Assembly: GCA_011033025.1 (NCBI GenBank)
Contig: WFMF01000074.1
Location: forward strand, 248,001 to 312,000
Length of the DNA stretch: 64,000 nucleotides
Source: Beroe forskalii
Taxonomy: Eukaryota > Ctenophora > Nuda > Beroida > Beroidae
Direction of reading: 5' to 3'
A model generated the notes under the pieces. That model ran no database searches. It was not told where the DNA came from and saw only the letters and a list, made by a program, of their open reading frames with translations. Below are positions 21,200 through 33,500 of this stretch, piece by piece (positions within the stretch are counted from its first letter, which is position 1; every line of letters begins with the position of its first letter). The translations under genes and the position numbers were made by a program.

Positions 21200-24100
21200 A
21201 TGGGCAGAAAACGTAAGAAGACGAACATTCCGGACCCGGGCGAGCTGAAGACGGTCTCCAAGACCTTTGCCCGGGGAACGCCTCAGGACCTCAAGTCCAT
21301 CCAAGACAAGAAACTGAAGAGGGAGATGATGGTTCAGGAGAAGAAGAATGCCCAGGCTATCAAGTCAGCGGCTCTCAAGCAACTACTCATGCCTGAGGTG
21401 AGTTGTTCAGGGAGGTTTTTACAAAGGTTTGCAAATTCATGGATTATGATCTGATATCATCCTGTCGTCTTCATGATGTCATGACATGATATAACCTAAT
21501 TTCTGGGAATTTCTATTATCGTCTCGTTCGTACATTCCACCTGATACGTCTATTATTTGAATTATTCTCCAGTATTCTCCCCTCCAACGTATCTCAGGAG
21601 CGAGGGTGTCTGGAGGCTGAGGAGGGGGAGAGAACCCTCAAGTTCAAGCAGAGTGACATAGTGAAGCATGTGGATGTGGCGAGTGCTAGGAAACACTTCT
21701 CTCTGGCTCTGCCTCACCATGGTCCTTACAAGTGTGCCTACTCCAGGAACGGCAGGAAATAAACATCATTTATTAAGTTTTCTTTTTCCTGAAATTCAAC
21801 ACTTGACGAACAAATGAGGTGATCATTGTAAAATTTCCCCAGAACAATGATCTGAAATTTACTTCATGATTTTCACATTCGAAATTTTACAATTAGTCGA
21901 TTGATTATTTCTCAGAAAATTGCTGATTGGTGGACAGAAAGGTCACGTGGCTACGTTCGACTGGCAGAATGGTCAGCTAGGGTGTGAGTTCCACGTCAAG
22001 GAAAGCATCAGGGATGCAGTGTGGTTACATAACCGAGATTACATTGCTGTAGCTCAGAAAAAGGTGCTTAGTAAATTAGTAGTAGTTATACAGTACTGAA
22101 TAAAATCTAATCTTATGGTTTGTCTTGAAAGTTCCCCTCTCCTATTTAATCTGCAAAACACAGTACAAAGTTGAATTGATTCGACTTACTCATGTCTCTT
22201 CATTGAATTTTGAATTCTGGGCATATGATTCCATTAACGAAAGGTTCATTCCCCACTCTTGATCTTCTACACCCCTCAGTACGCTCCATTCCCCACCCCT
22301 TGATCTACTACACCCCTCAGTACGCTCCATTCCCCACCCCTTGATCTACTACACCCCTCAGTACGCTCCATTCCCCACCTCTTGATCTAATGCACCCCCA
22401 CCCCCCTCAGTACGCTCCATTCCCCACCCCTTGATCTACTACACCCCTCAGTACGCTCCATTCCCCACCTCTTGATCTAATGCACCCCCCCCCCCTCAGT
22501 ACGCTCCATTCTCCATCCCTTGATCTACTACCCCCTCAGTACGCTCCATTCTCCATCCCTTGATCTACTACCCCCCACACCCCCTCAGTACACTCCATTC
22601 TCCACCCCCTGACCTAATACCCCGCACACCACTCAGTACGCTCTATTCTCACCCCCTCAGTACGCGTATATCTACGACAGTACGGGTACGGAGCTCCACC
22701 GCCTGCAGAACCACCTGCACCCCGTACACCTGGACTACCTGCCGTACCACTGGTTGCTGGTCTCTACCGGGGCTACCGGCTTCCTCAAGTACACGGATGT
22801 CTCCGTGGGCAAGCTGGTGGTGGAACTGAAGACGAGGCTGGGGCAACCCCACTCCATGACCCATAACCCCTGGAACTCTGTCGTCCACTTGGGTAGGTTG
22901 GGGGTTAGAATGAATTGCTACATGGGTTCGGTAGATCAGTCTTTGTTACACGTCAATCTGGTGTCACCTTGGTGATTAGTTTCATTGGAACCGCTCTTTC
23001 TTGCTGTGTATTTCAATAAACAGAGCTACTTTTAGTTCCCTCATTCTCCAACAGGTCACTCTAACGGCACTGTGACAATGTGGAGTCCCACCATGAAGGA
23101 TCCTCTTGTAAAGATGCTCTGTCATCACGGACCCGTGACAGCAGCCGCAGTGGACTCCACTGGCAGGTACTTCAGTTCTGTAGAGCTCCTATATCTGTGT
23201 GGGGTACTGGGGTATCTACTTCCTGATTTTAAAGTATATCGTATCTTTTGAATGTTTTAAACTTGCTCCCTAAGTAAGTAAGTACTACCGCGCTGCTCAT
23301 ATCTATGTTTTCAAACCCTCACGGTATCAGACCCCCAACCTTGATAACATCAAGGTTGAGCAAATATCAAGTTGATGATATTTGCTTCCCATACTTTGAG
23401 AAAATATCTCCCCTCTCCAGGCACATGGTGACGTGTGGGATGGACAAGCAGCTGAAGGTGTGGGATGTCAGGACCTACAAGGAGTCCCTCTCCTACTTCT
23501 CCCACCGACCTGGCTCACACCTCGCCATATCACAGACAGGGCTCCTCGCTGTCTCCATGGGGGGACAAGTCCAGGTTAGTGTGAGGGTGGGAAGAGGGGA
23601 TCAACATTTCAGGGACATTCTAACATTTAACAAGGAATAAATTGTGCTGAAAACAGGAGAATTTATTCGAAGTAAAATTCGGATGCCTTCCATCTGAAGA
23701 CCTAAAGTGTGAAGGATTTTCACTTTTTGTGAATCTGACCTTTTTGATGAAATATTGGAATACGAAATTTTGCTTTCAGGTTTGGAAGGATGCCTTCAAA
23801 ACGAAGCAGAAGGCTCCTTACATGACCCATTTGGTGGAAGGTGCGGTTATTGACGGTCTGGACTTCGCAAACTTCGAGGATGTTCTTGGACTGGGGCATT
23901 CCAAGGGCTTTACCAGCCTTCTTATTCCAGGTTTAGTGCAATGATTTGGTACTTTTTCCAATAAATATGAACAGTTTTTAATCATTTCAAGAAATCTCGA
24001 TGTCTCTAAAATTATCAAAAAAAATACATTTAGATCATCCTAATTATCAGGCGCTGGAGAGGCTAACTTCGATGCTCTAGAACTTAATCCATTCGAGAAC

Positions 24101-24633
24101 AAAAGACAGAAACAGGAAACTGAAGTGAAGATGCTTCTGAACAAGGTATACTTTACTTCATGTTTAATATGTCATCTTACGTAAATAAGTAAATTATCAC
24201 TATCTTCCTTTCTTAAACAAGGAAATGAAGCTGAGAGGTTCCGTTCAGTCCGAACAACTATTGTGTCAAATGTTGGTATTTGTACAAAGTGTGTTTCTCA
24301 ACACAACCCAGATTTCTTAAATCTAATCTTCGAGTTTAAGTTGATATCTCCGTGTTTCAGATCCCCGCTGAGCTGATATCGCTAGAAGCAGAGAGTATCC
24401 ACCAAATCAAGGAAGAAGTTGAGGAGAAGCAACTTGACGATAAGGAGCTCCTTCTCAAGTTCAAGATGAAGGGCAGGAACTCGGCTAAGAAGCGCTTCTT
24501 GAGGCGGGAGAAACATATTCACGATGAACGGAGGCAGAAGATCCGAGCTGCCATGGATTCTACCAGGACCGAGGAGGGGGAAACTGACCAGCCTAGGACT
24601 ATCTTAGACAGATTCAAATCCAAAGAAACCTGA
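21200..24633 (+). CDS. WDR46: WD repeat protein 46 (WDR46/BING4, yeast Utp7)
   Basis: WDR46 is a nucleolar scaffold of the small-subunit processome for 18S rRNA maturation. Nine exons: 21200-21397, 21598-21755, 21916-22063, 22661-22892, 23055-23166, 23421-23574, 23780-23930, 24051-24145 and 24361-24633; 506 residues. The N-terminus is basic (MGRKRKKTN). The WD repeats contain [46 protein letters not shown] and DKQLKVWD. The BING4 C-terminal domain has [20 protein letters not shown] and [20 protein letters not shown], close to human. The basic tail ends in TILDRFKSK. All boundaries fit GT-AG in phase except the end of exon 2, where protein continuity (YSRNGRK) requires AG|gaaata, a GA-AG intron. 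Intron 3 carries a tandem array of acceptor copies. Confidence 0.92.
22237..22660 (+). repeat. 41-bp repeat of the 3' splice site, WDR46 intron 3
   Basis: Units of about 41 bases (tacgctccattccccacccc, ttgatctactacacccctcag) are repeated in tandem, some longer through C-run expansion. Each ends in a pyrimidine tract plus CAG followed by TAC, identical to the true junction cccctcag|TACGCG at 22660/22661. CAG-TAC occurs near 22278, 22319, 22360, 22409, 22450, 22498, 22539, 22587 and 22635 before the real one. Confidence 0.95.
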
Positions 24634-25424
24634 GATTACCTTTTTATTTAGGATCAGTTAGGTTTATGTTTTCAACGGGGCTGTTTTTAACTTATTCCAC
24701 TGTTTTGAGAGATTTATTTGGCCTTTTTATCTAATGCAGCATGCACGGATGGTTTTTGAGCATGTTTTTATCAAAAAAATCCCCTAAAATTAATTCAGCC
24801 ACTTCTGTTCAGTTTGTTTTTAAATCTAACCATAATGCCCTGTAATTCTATTGAATAGTCATTTCAGACATTATTGAGTCTGAACATTCTTCGGCTTTGA
24901 ACAGTTGGTGGATGACAGTATGATATTTCTCATAGTAACTGAACTACTTGTAAATTCATGACTTGTGAATCTTTATGCATAATTCTAACGTTTCTCTGTA
25001 CATTACTTTCCAACCAATCGTTCGGAGATTGAATAGCTGATTGAATAGGACAGGTGTGTTATCAATAGCCTCAGAACTTGAAGCGTAAATTTTAACACTG
25101 TAATTTTCTACGGCGAACCGAATCATTGAACTATGAATTATACGTGTCAATTATGAAAGTATGAACTTATGAAGGAAAAATGTAAAATCACTGAATATGA
25201 ACGAGTCAAAGATCCAATTTCGTAATTTCGGATTGAACATTACAATATTTTCAGATTACCCTTATAGACAAAGCCCTCATTCAAATTTCTTGGATCAATA
25301 AAAAATCACAAATTCTGAGAAATGCGGCTGAATTTCAAATTTCCTCAAAATATAGCAAGCCCTCCAGTTTTTAAATCCCAGTGTACTAATGTATGAGCTG
25401 CATTTGGAAATATTCCAAAGCTCA
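24634..25424. other. WDR46-MACPF intergenic region (convergent)
   Basis: This AT-rich stretch separates the 3' ends of two convergent genes. No coding exon was recognised. It should hold both polyadenylation sites. Confidence 0.5.
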
Positions 25425-26816
25425 CTAGTTTCTGTGGAACTTGCTCAGTTTCCTGTGTGCCTCCCTCATTAACTGGACATTGTCTGAGTAGTCCTTGTCT
25501 GGCCAGACTGTCTCCCATTTGCCGCCCCAAGCCTTGTCGCAGGTGCAGAACAAGCCCATCTTAATCTGACAGGACTTGTTCACCCCAAGGAAGGCACTTC
25601 CTGGCAGATTCTCGCTCTTTATGTACCGCTCCATCTCGATGCTGTGTCGAGCATCCTGTCTATCTCGAGATGCCACACAACCCGGCCCGTAGCAGTAGCA
25701 AGGCCCCTCGTAGCCATGGTGACAGTCCATGTCTCCTCTGCAACCCATGGGTGCCAGCTGGCACTCATACCCTGGCACATTAGGGTCATCGTCCGCCAAA
25801 ACAAACCTCCTCAGTTCCACCTCATCTTCCACTTTGTAGGAACAGCCGCCAGCCAAGTAGCCCTTGTAGTAAGCCTCCAAACTAACAGCTTTCTGGTAAT
25901 GCTTGGTGCCCATATACCGCTTCTTCAACATGCTCCACACGCTGTGGAACTTCTGTGAGACCGGCTGGTTGGTCTCATTTGCCTCCCTCATGAACTGTTC
26001 CAACAGTTCGTTAGACATCTTCCACATGACTTTAGCCCTGGTCTCAGGGGTTCCGCCCCTGACAATCATCTGTTCGCTCGTGGACAGAGACTTCACCTTC
26101 TCGTAATCCTCATCCGTAAAACCCTCGCACACCCCAAGATCAATGTCATAGAGGGAAGCACATGTCTTGATGAGGAGGTCCATGGTTGATGCTTCCTCCG
26201 TGGACTTGCTGAAGGTGTACCGAGTCAGCTTAGACCCGTAGCTGATCCTGCTGACGATGTGTGAGCCGTAGTCCCTGAGCAGGGCGTCGTATTGGTACCA
26301 GTGGGAGGAGAGGTGAGGTTTGGAGATGGAAGCTGGGAGACCCTCAAACACCCTGGTGAACTCCTCTGTTAGCGGCAGAGTGTTCAGACACTCCGGTACA
26401 AAGTCCCAGAACCCCGTAATGGACACCACGTCCATACTGGCTCCCTTCACCTTCTGATTCTTGTAATCCATGAAATTACTTGCTGCGTCCAGGGAGGCAC
26501 CCAGCGTGAAACCTTCCGAAACCTCGCCAGAAAGTCCTGTCTGAGATCCCAACTTGCTGAAGAAAGTGTTGGCATCCTCGAAGTAGTCCTTCTCCTCCCT
26601 GTTGATGTTACTCGGCACGAACTTCAGACACTCCGGGTCTATCTTCTCGAATATCCTGACTCCGTTGCCGTTGTCCTCGACAATGGAGAGGGAAGGCACG
26701 AAGAAGGCCTGACCTAGCCCGCACGCTCCTTTACTGGAGACGGGGCAAGAGTCGGAGGAGTCACACGCCCCTGAGTGCAGCAGCGTGCCCACCAGTAGCA
26801 GATACAGGATCACCAT
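25425..26816 (-). CDS. Secreted MACPF (perforin-like) protein
   Basis: Single-exon frame of 463 residues. Residues 1-18 are a signal peptide (hydrophobic core ILYLLLVGTLL). The MACPF signature is RDYGSHIVSRISYG at about 181-194, preceded by conserved Tyr/Trp residues, with two flanking membrane-insertion helical regions expected around 80-135 and 215-290. An SxKFHSVWSMLKKRY segment, typical of the end of the domain, is at about 296-311. The C-terminal 130 residues are Cys-rich (CxLAPMGCRGDMDCHHGYEGPC), a compact disulfide module like that of invertebrate perivitellin-2-type MACPF proteins. Such proteins form pores in immunity, venom or egg defence; which applies here cannot be told. No breaks are seen. 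Lack of introns in this intron-rich neighbourhood is notable. Confidence 0.85.
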   Translation of the reverse strand: MVILYLLLVGTLLHSGACDSSDSCPVSSKGACGLGQAFFVPSLSIVEDNGNGVRIFEKIDPECLKFVPSNINREEKDYFEDANTFFSKLGSQTGLSGEVSEGFTLGASLDAASNFMDYKNQKVKGASMDVVSITGFWDFVPECLNTLPLTEEFTRVFEGLPASISKPHLSSHWYQYDALLRDYGSHIVSRISYGSKLTRYTFSKSTEEASTMDLLIKTCASLYDIDLGVCEGFTDEDYEKVKSLSTSEQMIVRGGTPETRAKVMWKMSNELLEQFMREANETNQPVSQKFHSVWSMLKKRYMGTKHYQKAVSLEAYYKGYLAGGCSYKVEDEVELRRFVLADDDPNVPGYECQLAPMGCRGDMDCHHGYEGPCYCYGPGCVASRDRQDARHSIEMERYIKSENLPGSAFLGVNKSCQIKMGLFCTCDKAWGGKWETVWPDKDYSDNVQLMREAHRKLSKFHRN

Positions 26817-27515
26817 GCTATAATAGTGGGGACTGGGGTAGTCGGGTTAATCATAACCAAAAACAAGGAACATCAGATTATGTGCCGTCTCAAACAGAAT
26901 GATTTGAAAGTTGAATCGCTGCGTTGAAAATTGAATTTTATTTGGTTCTATAGGATTGCATAAGCAGTATTGATCAGTCAGTCAGGTAAAAGCTTCCATA
27001 ATATATTTTGCATGAAAGCACAAACTGATAACTAAACTAAATCACAGTTTGCTTTCAAATCCAAAGGGAGGTGAAGAAACATTTGATACAATTACAAAAT
27101 ATCCCGTACGCTGAACAAAAAGTACTAACATTGCAAGAACTAGAATATGAGAAAGCCTTATCTATTTGTCACTCAAATTCATAATTTATATTGCTTGAAA
27201 ATGTGCGTAAAGTTAACTCTTCCTCCCTCACATGACTAGGTTGAGGTTGTCTAATCTCGTATTAAATTTCAATTTCTTGAGAAATGCGATAAAAAGCAAA
27301 TTAAACCACGAACATGCGAGGAAGAAACTGCGGCTTGTAGGAAAAGGTGTCGTTGCATCAAAACACGTGCGCCGTATTTCATGACTGAATGGTTTAAATT
27401 TAAAAGGCACAACCAGTGCCACTGCAAGGATTATGATACTTTTAATATGACTTTAAAAAATTAAAATGATATGATAGATATAGTGATGTTGAATTAATTT
27501 GTTACTTTCGTGCAG

Positions 27516-28300
27516 GATATGTCCATGACAATTCTGGGAGATGGTGAATGCTGAAAGCTGAAAGTGATGAACTTGGAGATCGGAGGAGCATATTCGACGC
27601 TAGCTGCCAATGGTAAGTCAACAATCAACATAGGTGTAATGTGTACATATCGCTCGATTAACGGATGGCTTGATAAATGTTGCTGGGCACAAATGGGTTA
27701 ATATCGAAAGTTGGCGCGCGTTCGTCAAGCCATCCGTCAATCGAGTGGCCTGCACACATGCGTTATCTAAATCATGATGTGTCTGGAATCGCGTGTTGCC
27801 TTAATTTGTGTTGAAATGCTGCGCGTTCCCTGACACAGTTGTTGTGTTTTAAATCAGTCATAATAATATTGCTTGGAGTCTTGTTTGGACTCAGGCCTCT
27901 CGTGCTGCCAGTAGTGGTTGGATTTCTGTTTTCTCTAATACAGTTGAAATTTATTTAATTAATTCCAATTTAGTCTGTACATTGTCTTTCAACATGTCGT
28001 CCATGCTTTTTTCGTAATTCAAATTACGAAAAATTAAAAATTCATGATTTTAGAATTTTGATATTTCATATCCGTATACCTATCATTCCATGATAACTTA
28101 TTTTCAGTTGAAACCTGGAGTCCGAAAAAGCAGCACTGATTCCAGAGAGGAGCACACCATGATCTGGTTTTGTTTTGAGCAGATCAGGGACGGTTTCAAA
28201 ATGAGTGGTTTAGGACAGAAGTGGATCAAAGAATCCATTCTCCTCCACTTGAATCCAACTTGGAATTCCTAACTCCAATTAACAGCTCCCTTTCCATCAG
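27516..28300 (+). other. Possible two-exon transcript of unknown nature
   Basis: Segment 27516-27612 is preceded by cgtgcag and followed by gtaagt; segment 28108-28300 is preceded by tattttcag and followed by gtatga. Joined, the reading frames do not continue: the ATG at 27548 meets a stop soon after the junction. The second segment has a 54-codon frame ending at 28272 that I do not recognise. It could be a noncoding RNA or chance. Confidence 0.22.
27653..27745. mobile_element. MITE-like 93-bp hairpin, copy B
   Basis: The end ctcgattaacggatggcttg (27653-27672) is repeated in inverted form at 27725-27745 with one mismatch over 21 bases. The internal gttggcgcgcg is shared with the longer copy in LIPT1 intron 2. 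No target duplication is clear. Confidence 0.7.
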
Positions 28301-30117
28301 GTATGAATATCGTATTCTTAATTATTTGATTTTATCATACACAGTTTAATTATAAATGCAGTATATTATCTTAATTGTTCGACGACGGCTTATATCTACG
28401 TAGATTATGAAAAAATGATATAATCACACTATAGAATAATTATAATTTTCGTTAGAGGCGCGCAAGAAACCACTTTGATCTGTCTTCAACTTTTGAAAAT
28501 TTGAACACCGATCAGTCGTGATCATTGGCATATAACTTCAACATAGGTAGGTTCAGTAGTTGTTGAAAGTTGTCCAGCCAAATTATTATTAATCTTCGCT
28601 GATACTTGCTTATTAGTCAAAGTTTGACAATGCCAGCATGGAGCTCGCTATATATTATGATGGACCGTATAATATTATGATAAACTTAAAGTCTGTTTTA
28701 ATGTGACCGTGTCAGAAAGTAACGTACTAATCGGATAATCCTATCAGTTCTCCATATTACTAAACACTCAGTATGATAATATATGCTGGTTAAACTGACA
28801 GCAGTCGGAGTCAGTAAGCAGTATATATAGTCACTCGGCTGATCACTGATGATGAATGATGTCTTTTCGAACTCTTCCCATCCCTAAAAATATAGGTGAT
28901 GGCTCTAACATATCCGCGTGTGTCTTGCCAGGTTAAGTTTGTCAGGGTTGTCTGTGCGATGCCAGGTTGTTTTATACTACCCGGGAACGTGCCGTGAAAC
29001 TTCGGTTAGCTGGCGACCCTCAGTAACTATACATACTCGCACTCGTACCGGCTTTAATTGCTGCCCTCCAATCCTCACACTATCTTTAGCCGTGATCTAA
29101 TGTGACCGCGACCTCCAGCACTCAACATCAATCCAGTTTATAGATATGACCGGGTCATAAAGTGAATAAAATATCATCGGTATTATAAGCTCAGTATAAT
29201 ATGCTGCACTCCCGCGAGAAACAGTTAATTTATTGTGCGAGGCGCGCTGTATTTAAGTGAAATTGTCTTTAAATGCGCCATTTGAGTGAGAGTGGTTTTA
29301 GATGCGCCATTTTCCATAATGGATCAATTTCAAATCATAATAATTCCATTCCATTGGTGTTTCCCTTGCATGCTTTCAATCTCATTTCCTTTTCTACTGC
29401 ACGTTTGGGAGCGGCATTGAAAACATTTCAACCAGCTTCACTACATTTTAATTATTCCTATACCAGTTGACGGATATCTTTTATTCAAATTATTGATGTA
29501 CGCATAATAATGTTCAATGTAATATTTTATGCATGTATTGTAATATATTATGTTTAGGCTTTTCCCTTTGCATGTATAAAATCATAATTACTAATATTCA
29601 ACCCCTGATATTTATCCATTTTATGGGCATTATATTATATGAGATGTCGTTGTCAAGAGCTCAGCTATTATATTCTGTAGCTCATAATATGTACCTACGA
29701 ATCGTAAACCAGCTGACTCTGTTTTATTTCTTACGGGACATATTTGCTTGTGTGGGACAATTATAATTCTTGGGATCGTAATTTTGGGGCTTCGAAAATG
29801 TAAGGATTTTTTTTCGTAAAATCTCTACATTTGGGACTTCGTAAATATTTCTTATGAGATAGTTCGTTGTTTTTTATCTCTCCACGCTCGTCTGAACTCA
29901 CATTACCTCATTAAATCCTCTCTGTTTTTCATGTTATTTAGACCGTGGAGTTGGTAATGGGTGCTAATTGCGAGCAATGCACTATCACTATGTTAGCAAT
30001 GCAGCGGCATGTTGTCATGCTCCTGTGGTATGTGACTCCGTTTTTATTCCGAAGCGTGTCAGTGATGTAGGAAGTGGGTGGGCCAGTAGGGCCATGGCCC
30101 TACTGCGTTTCAGGCTT

Positions 30118-30145
30118 GTAGGGCCAAAGTATACTTTGGCCCTAC
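30118..30145. repeat. 28-bp perfect palindrome
   Basis: The half-site gtagggccaaagta is followed immediately by its exact complement, with no loop. It lies near the left end of the 512-bp element and reuses its cagtagggcca end motif. Confidence 0.95.
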
Positions 30146-30461
30146 TGCTTTTCAAGGCCGGAAAACATAGATTTATTCAATAATCTTCGTTCTTTTCCAT
30201 GTTTCACACAGAATCAACAGGGCAGTTCCCATACTTTTATTTCACCTAATTTGATTTCACTAGAATGAAACTGTAAACTTAGTAAGCAATGCAGCAATCA
30301 AAGCCTATAGCTCTATAGTGTTTATTTAACTCATGGCATTGGGCTATCATAAGGCAATATCATGTAATATCTGATGAGTGATGGTCGGAAGGAGTCTCAA
30401 ATTTCTTGTTAAGATGATCGTGTGCAACGTTGATTTTAGTGCCTTGCCAAAATTTCTAAAA

Positions 30462-30520
30462 TGATCACATGACGTCAAGTCACGTGACATAAGGTCACGT
30501 GACATGACGTCACGTGATCA
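30462..30520. repeat. 59-bp imperfect palindrome of CACGTG and TGACGTCA sites
   Basis: The segment starts tgatcacatgacgtca and ends tgacgtcacgtgatca, with two tcacgtga sites symmetrically inside. It therefore packs E-box (CACGTG) and CRE-like (TGACGTCA) palindromes into one larger palindrome near the right end of the 512-bp element. Confidence 0.9.
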
Positions 30521-30571
30521 CTTTTGCATCAAAAGTGGCCCTACTGCCTCATGACATCTTCCTACATCGTT

Positions 30572-33500
30572 GAAGCGTGTGTGCCGTGCATTTCACTTAC
30601 TTCAGGTGCATTTCATTTACTTCAGGTGCATTTCACTTACTTCAGGTTCGTTAGACAGACAGTGCAGACAGCATTACGTGTAGCACCAGCTGTCCAGCTG
30701 TATCCGGGATATACGTAGCTTTTATTCTAAAAATATTCAGGAATTTTAAACCTTCACTGCGTCTTCACAGCTCATGATGGTCTGTTATATATTGGCAAAA
30801 CGTCGATTGCTTGTTTGTTAAAAAGTTGGCAATGTTCTGAAGTTTCGGATATTGCTGCCTTTTTTCGAATTTCCATTTCCGTCTTCATAATCCATCTTGA
30901 GGAAATACATAACTAATTTACACACAAATCACACAAATACATTGCATGTAAAACGTGTAGGGCATGGTAAATTCCGACATATCTCAACATGGAGTGTGGT
31001 CAGGCGGATCCCATCACCGCGCCCTGCTATTTTTACCACTTTGTGTTTACAGAACGGAATCCTGCATTCCTGCACCAGCAGAGCGTATCGGAATATACTG
31101 CGGTCGCTTTGGGATACCAGGTGGATAAAAGTGATGTCATTATCACGACTTAGAATGTACAGCTGATGACATGGATCCGCCTAATTTCCTCGTGCGGTTC
31201 GAAGTATATCGGGTTGTTATATTTTCCTGGCACCTCGCATAAAAATACACCTATATCTTGTATCGCAACTATTAAACTGTAATGCGATTATATTCACGTA
31301 TCAGTGATTTAGGAAAATGTTTTCATAATCAAGTTTACGATTTCCACTAATTATGAGCAATTTTGTTTATATTTTTCCTTTTTTTTTTTGTAAATTGGGT
31401 GCCTGTGCTTACTATCCGTGTTACTGCGTATTTTTATCTACTTACTGTAGTACAGAGTTGCTGTAATAGGATCAGTCATGTCTCTGTGTACCACAGTCTA
31501 GCACCTCCTGACACGGCCTGTGGTTTGTGCTAATTGGAAGGGTCCACGCCGTCCATGAGCCCTCCAACCTGTAGTAGATTGCATTTTAATTTCTAGCATT
31601 TTTCTAATTTTATTGCTATTATCGCAACGATAATTTCTATAGTGCCATCCGTTAGCATTTTGATTGTAATGCGATAATGTTCTTACGCGTGAGTGATCTA
31701 CAAGGATTCATTTAACCTCAAAATCTCAGAAAATAACGGTCAATTATTATAGATCAGTGAGCAGTGGTATTTTGTTTGCCATAATATCACCACGCTTTCC
31801 ATCTGCTATTATCGTGGACTTGTTTATCTTTTCGGAAACTCGTTTTCAAGTTACCCACATTCCTCCATCAGCATGTTGAAACAAATAAAGCTTTGTGCCA
31901 GTTTCAGTGAACCAAATTAAGCTGCATATCTCTCATGCATGATGCAAGTCATTTAACGTTCTCTTCACGGACAATGAATCTTTGATCTAAAGCTACACAC
32001 GATTCACACAGACACACTCACGGACAGACACACTTTGCAATCACACAGACACGCGTTCTGTCTGCAGGCTCTTCTGCACTGTCTACTGTCATGTTGTTTG
32101 CTGTCTACTGTCATGCTGTTTGCTGTAGCTAACCTTGTTTAGTCTGCACTTGGGTGGAGCTTTTTAACACTTCGCTATGCACCAAATGAAGTGATAAATT
32201 TAGATCAGATCAAATTTGAGATCAAATCAAAGTCCATTCACCATTGTTTTCTGTATGGCCATTGAACTTCATTAGCATCTTGCCATCTTGTCAATTCAAT
32301 AAAGCTAAAAGTTGAGTTTGAATTCATCTAATCCATGAAAAATGAAGCAAATTGACCACCGATGATTGTCATTCAATTCATCTGATTCGTAATTCTGCAA
32401 TTGAAAGCGTCCTCCCTGTCTGTTACGCCAAGGTAAGGGAGCCCTTTAGTCTTGTCGCTATTACAATTAATTACGGACTCACTTCTTAAGATGCATATTG
32501 GAACATGGACGGAACACAGGCGACGCCATGACACGTGCTAAAAACAAATGACCTTGCAAGCGATAAATTATATCCATGTTGATTTGAAGCATATCATGTT
32601 GATTTGGAGCTCAGTTCCAATGATTGGCGCCACTGAACCCAATGAAGGGGCCCCGGTTAAATAGATGTGAAATTTTAGTGCCGGCGAGGGTGGGGATATA
32701 AGAGAGTGAATTCCATTGGTCGTGATCGTCAGATAGACGGTTAGAATGGTGTTATTTTCCTGTTTTATGAAGGTGAACTGATGAGCTCCTACCGCCTAAT
32801 TCTTCCGCGCGTTCCTTAAAATGATATGCCGTTCTTGTGGTTCCTTTGAGTTTTGACGGTGCAGAGTTCAAGGCGTTTGGTGTTGTCTCTTTGGAATATT
32901 ATCTCTCTGATCATAATTTATTATCGAAATGACAATTTCTCGGTAATACTGATGTGCAAACTGCAAATTGAAGTTGGTCATTCTGGCGATTTTAACTGCC
33001 ACATCCATTAAAATGGGATTGGCGTTCCTTTTTCATCTTGTAAAAACATCCAGCCTATTTTCAACTCATCTCTGATATTCCAAATATTATTCATTTATGA
33101 AACCTGATATTCATAGCGCCTATCCAATTAAACTCTGATATTTTGCCCCGTTTTGCTGCTTTAAAGTCTGCCATTAATCGCCATTTCAAAATCCTGATAA
33201 CTTTTTAGGGTTACGCTGTGAGATCTGTACGCGTGAAGTATTAGGTAATTGTGTTTAATAAGTTTATTGAAATTTATTAAAAGCAACTGATATTTGCGAC
33301 ATTTTGGACCATTTCGTCTCCTCCTCCTCCACCGGCTTGTTCCGTATAATTTAGCCAGTAATCATGGCGGGGTTTTGCAGGATGCTGCACACAGTGTGCT
33401 TAATAATTAGATAATCTAATTGCTGAGAGAGAGAGGAGACACGCATCACTCCAGATTACAATACATTAGGGAGGTGTAATGTATCTGTTGTAATAATAAT

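Larger units (their letters stand above)
26817..30059. other. Intergenic region upstream of the MACPF gene
   Basis: Mostly AT-rich DNA without recognisable protein exons. It contains a MITE copy (27653-27745) and a pair of exon-like segments bounded by good splice sites (27516-27612 and 28108-28300). The rest holds nothing I can name. Confidence 0.5.
30060..30571. mobile_element. 512-bp non-autonomous MULE-type element
   Basis: The identical 9-mer GAAGCGTGT flanks the segment at 30051-30059 and 30572-30580. Just inside, gatgtaggaag and, further in, cagtagggcca occur on the left and, inverted, on the right. A 9-bp duplication with loosely matched ends suits Mutator-type MITEs. It has no coding capacity and holds two palindromes listed separately. 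Confidence 0.75.
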
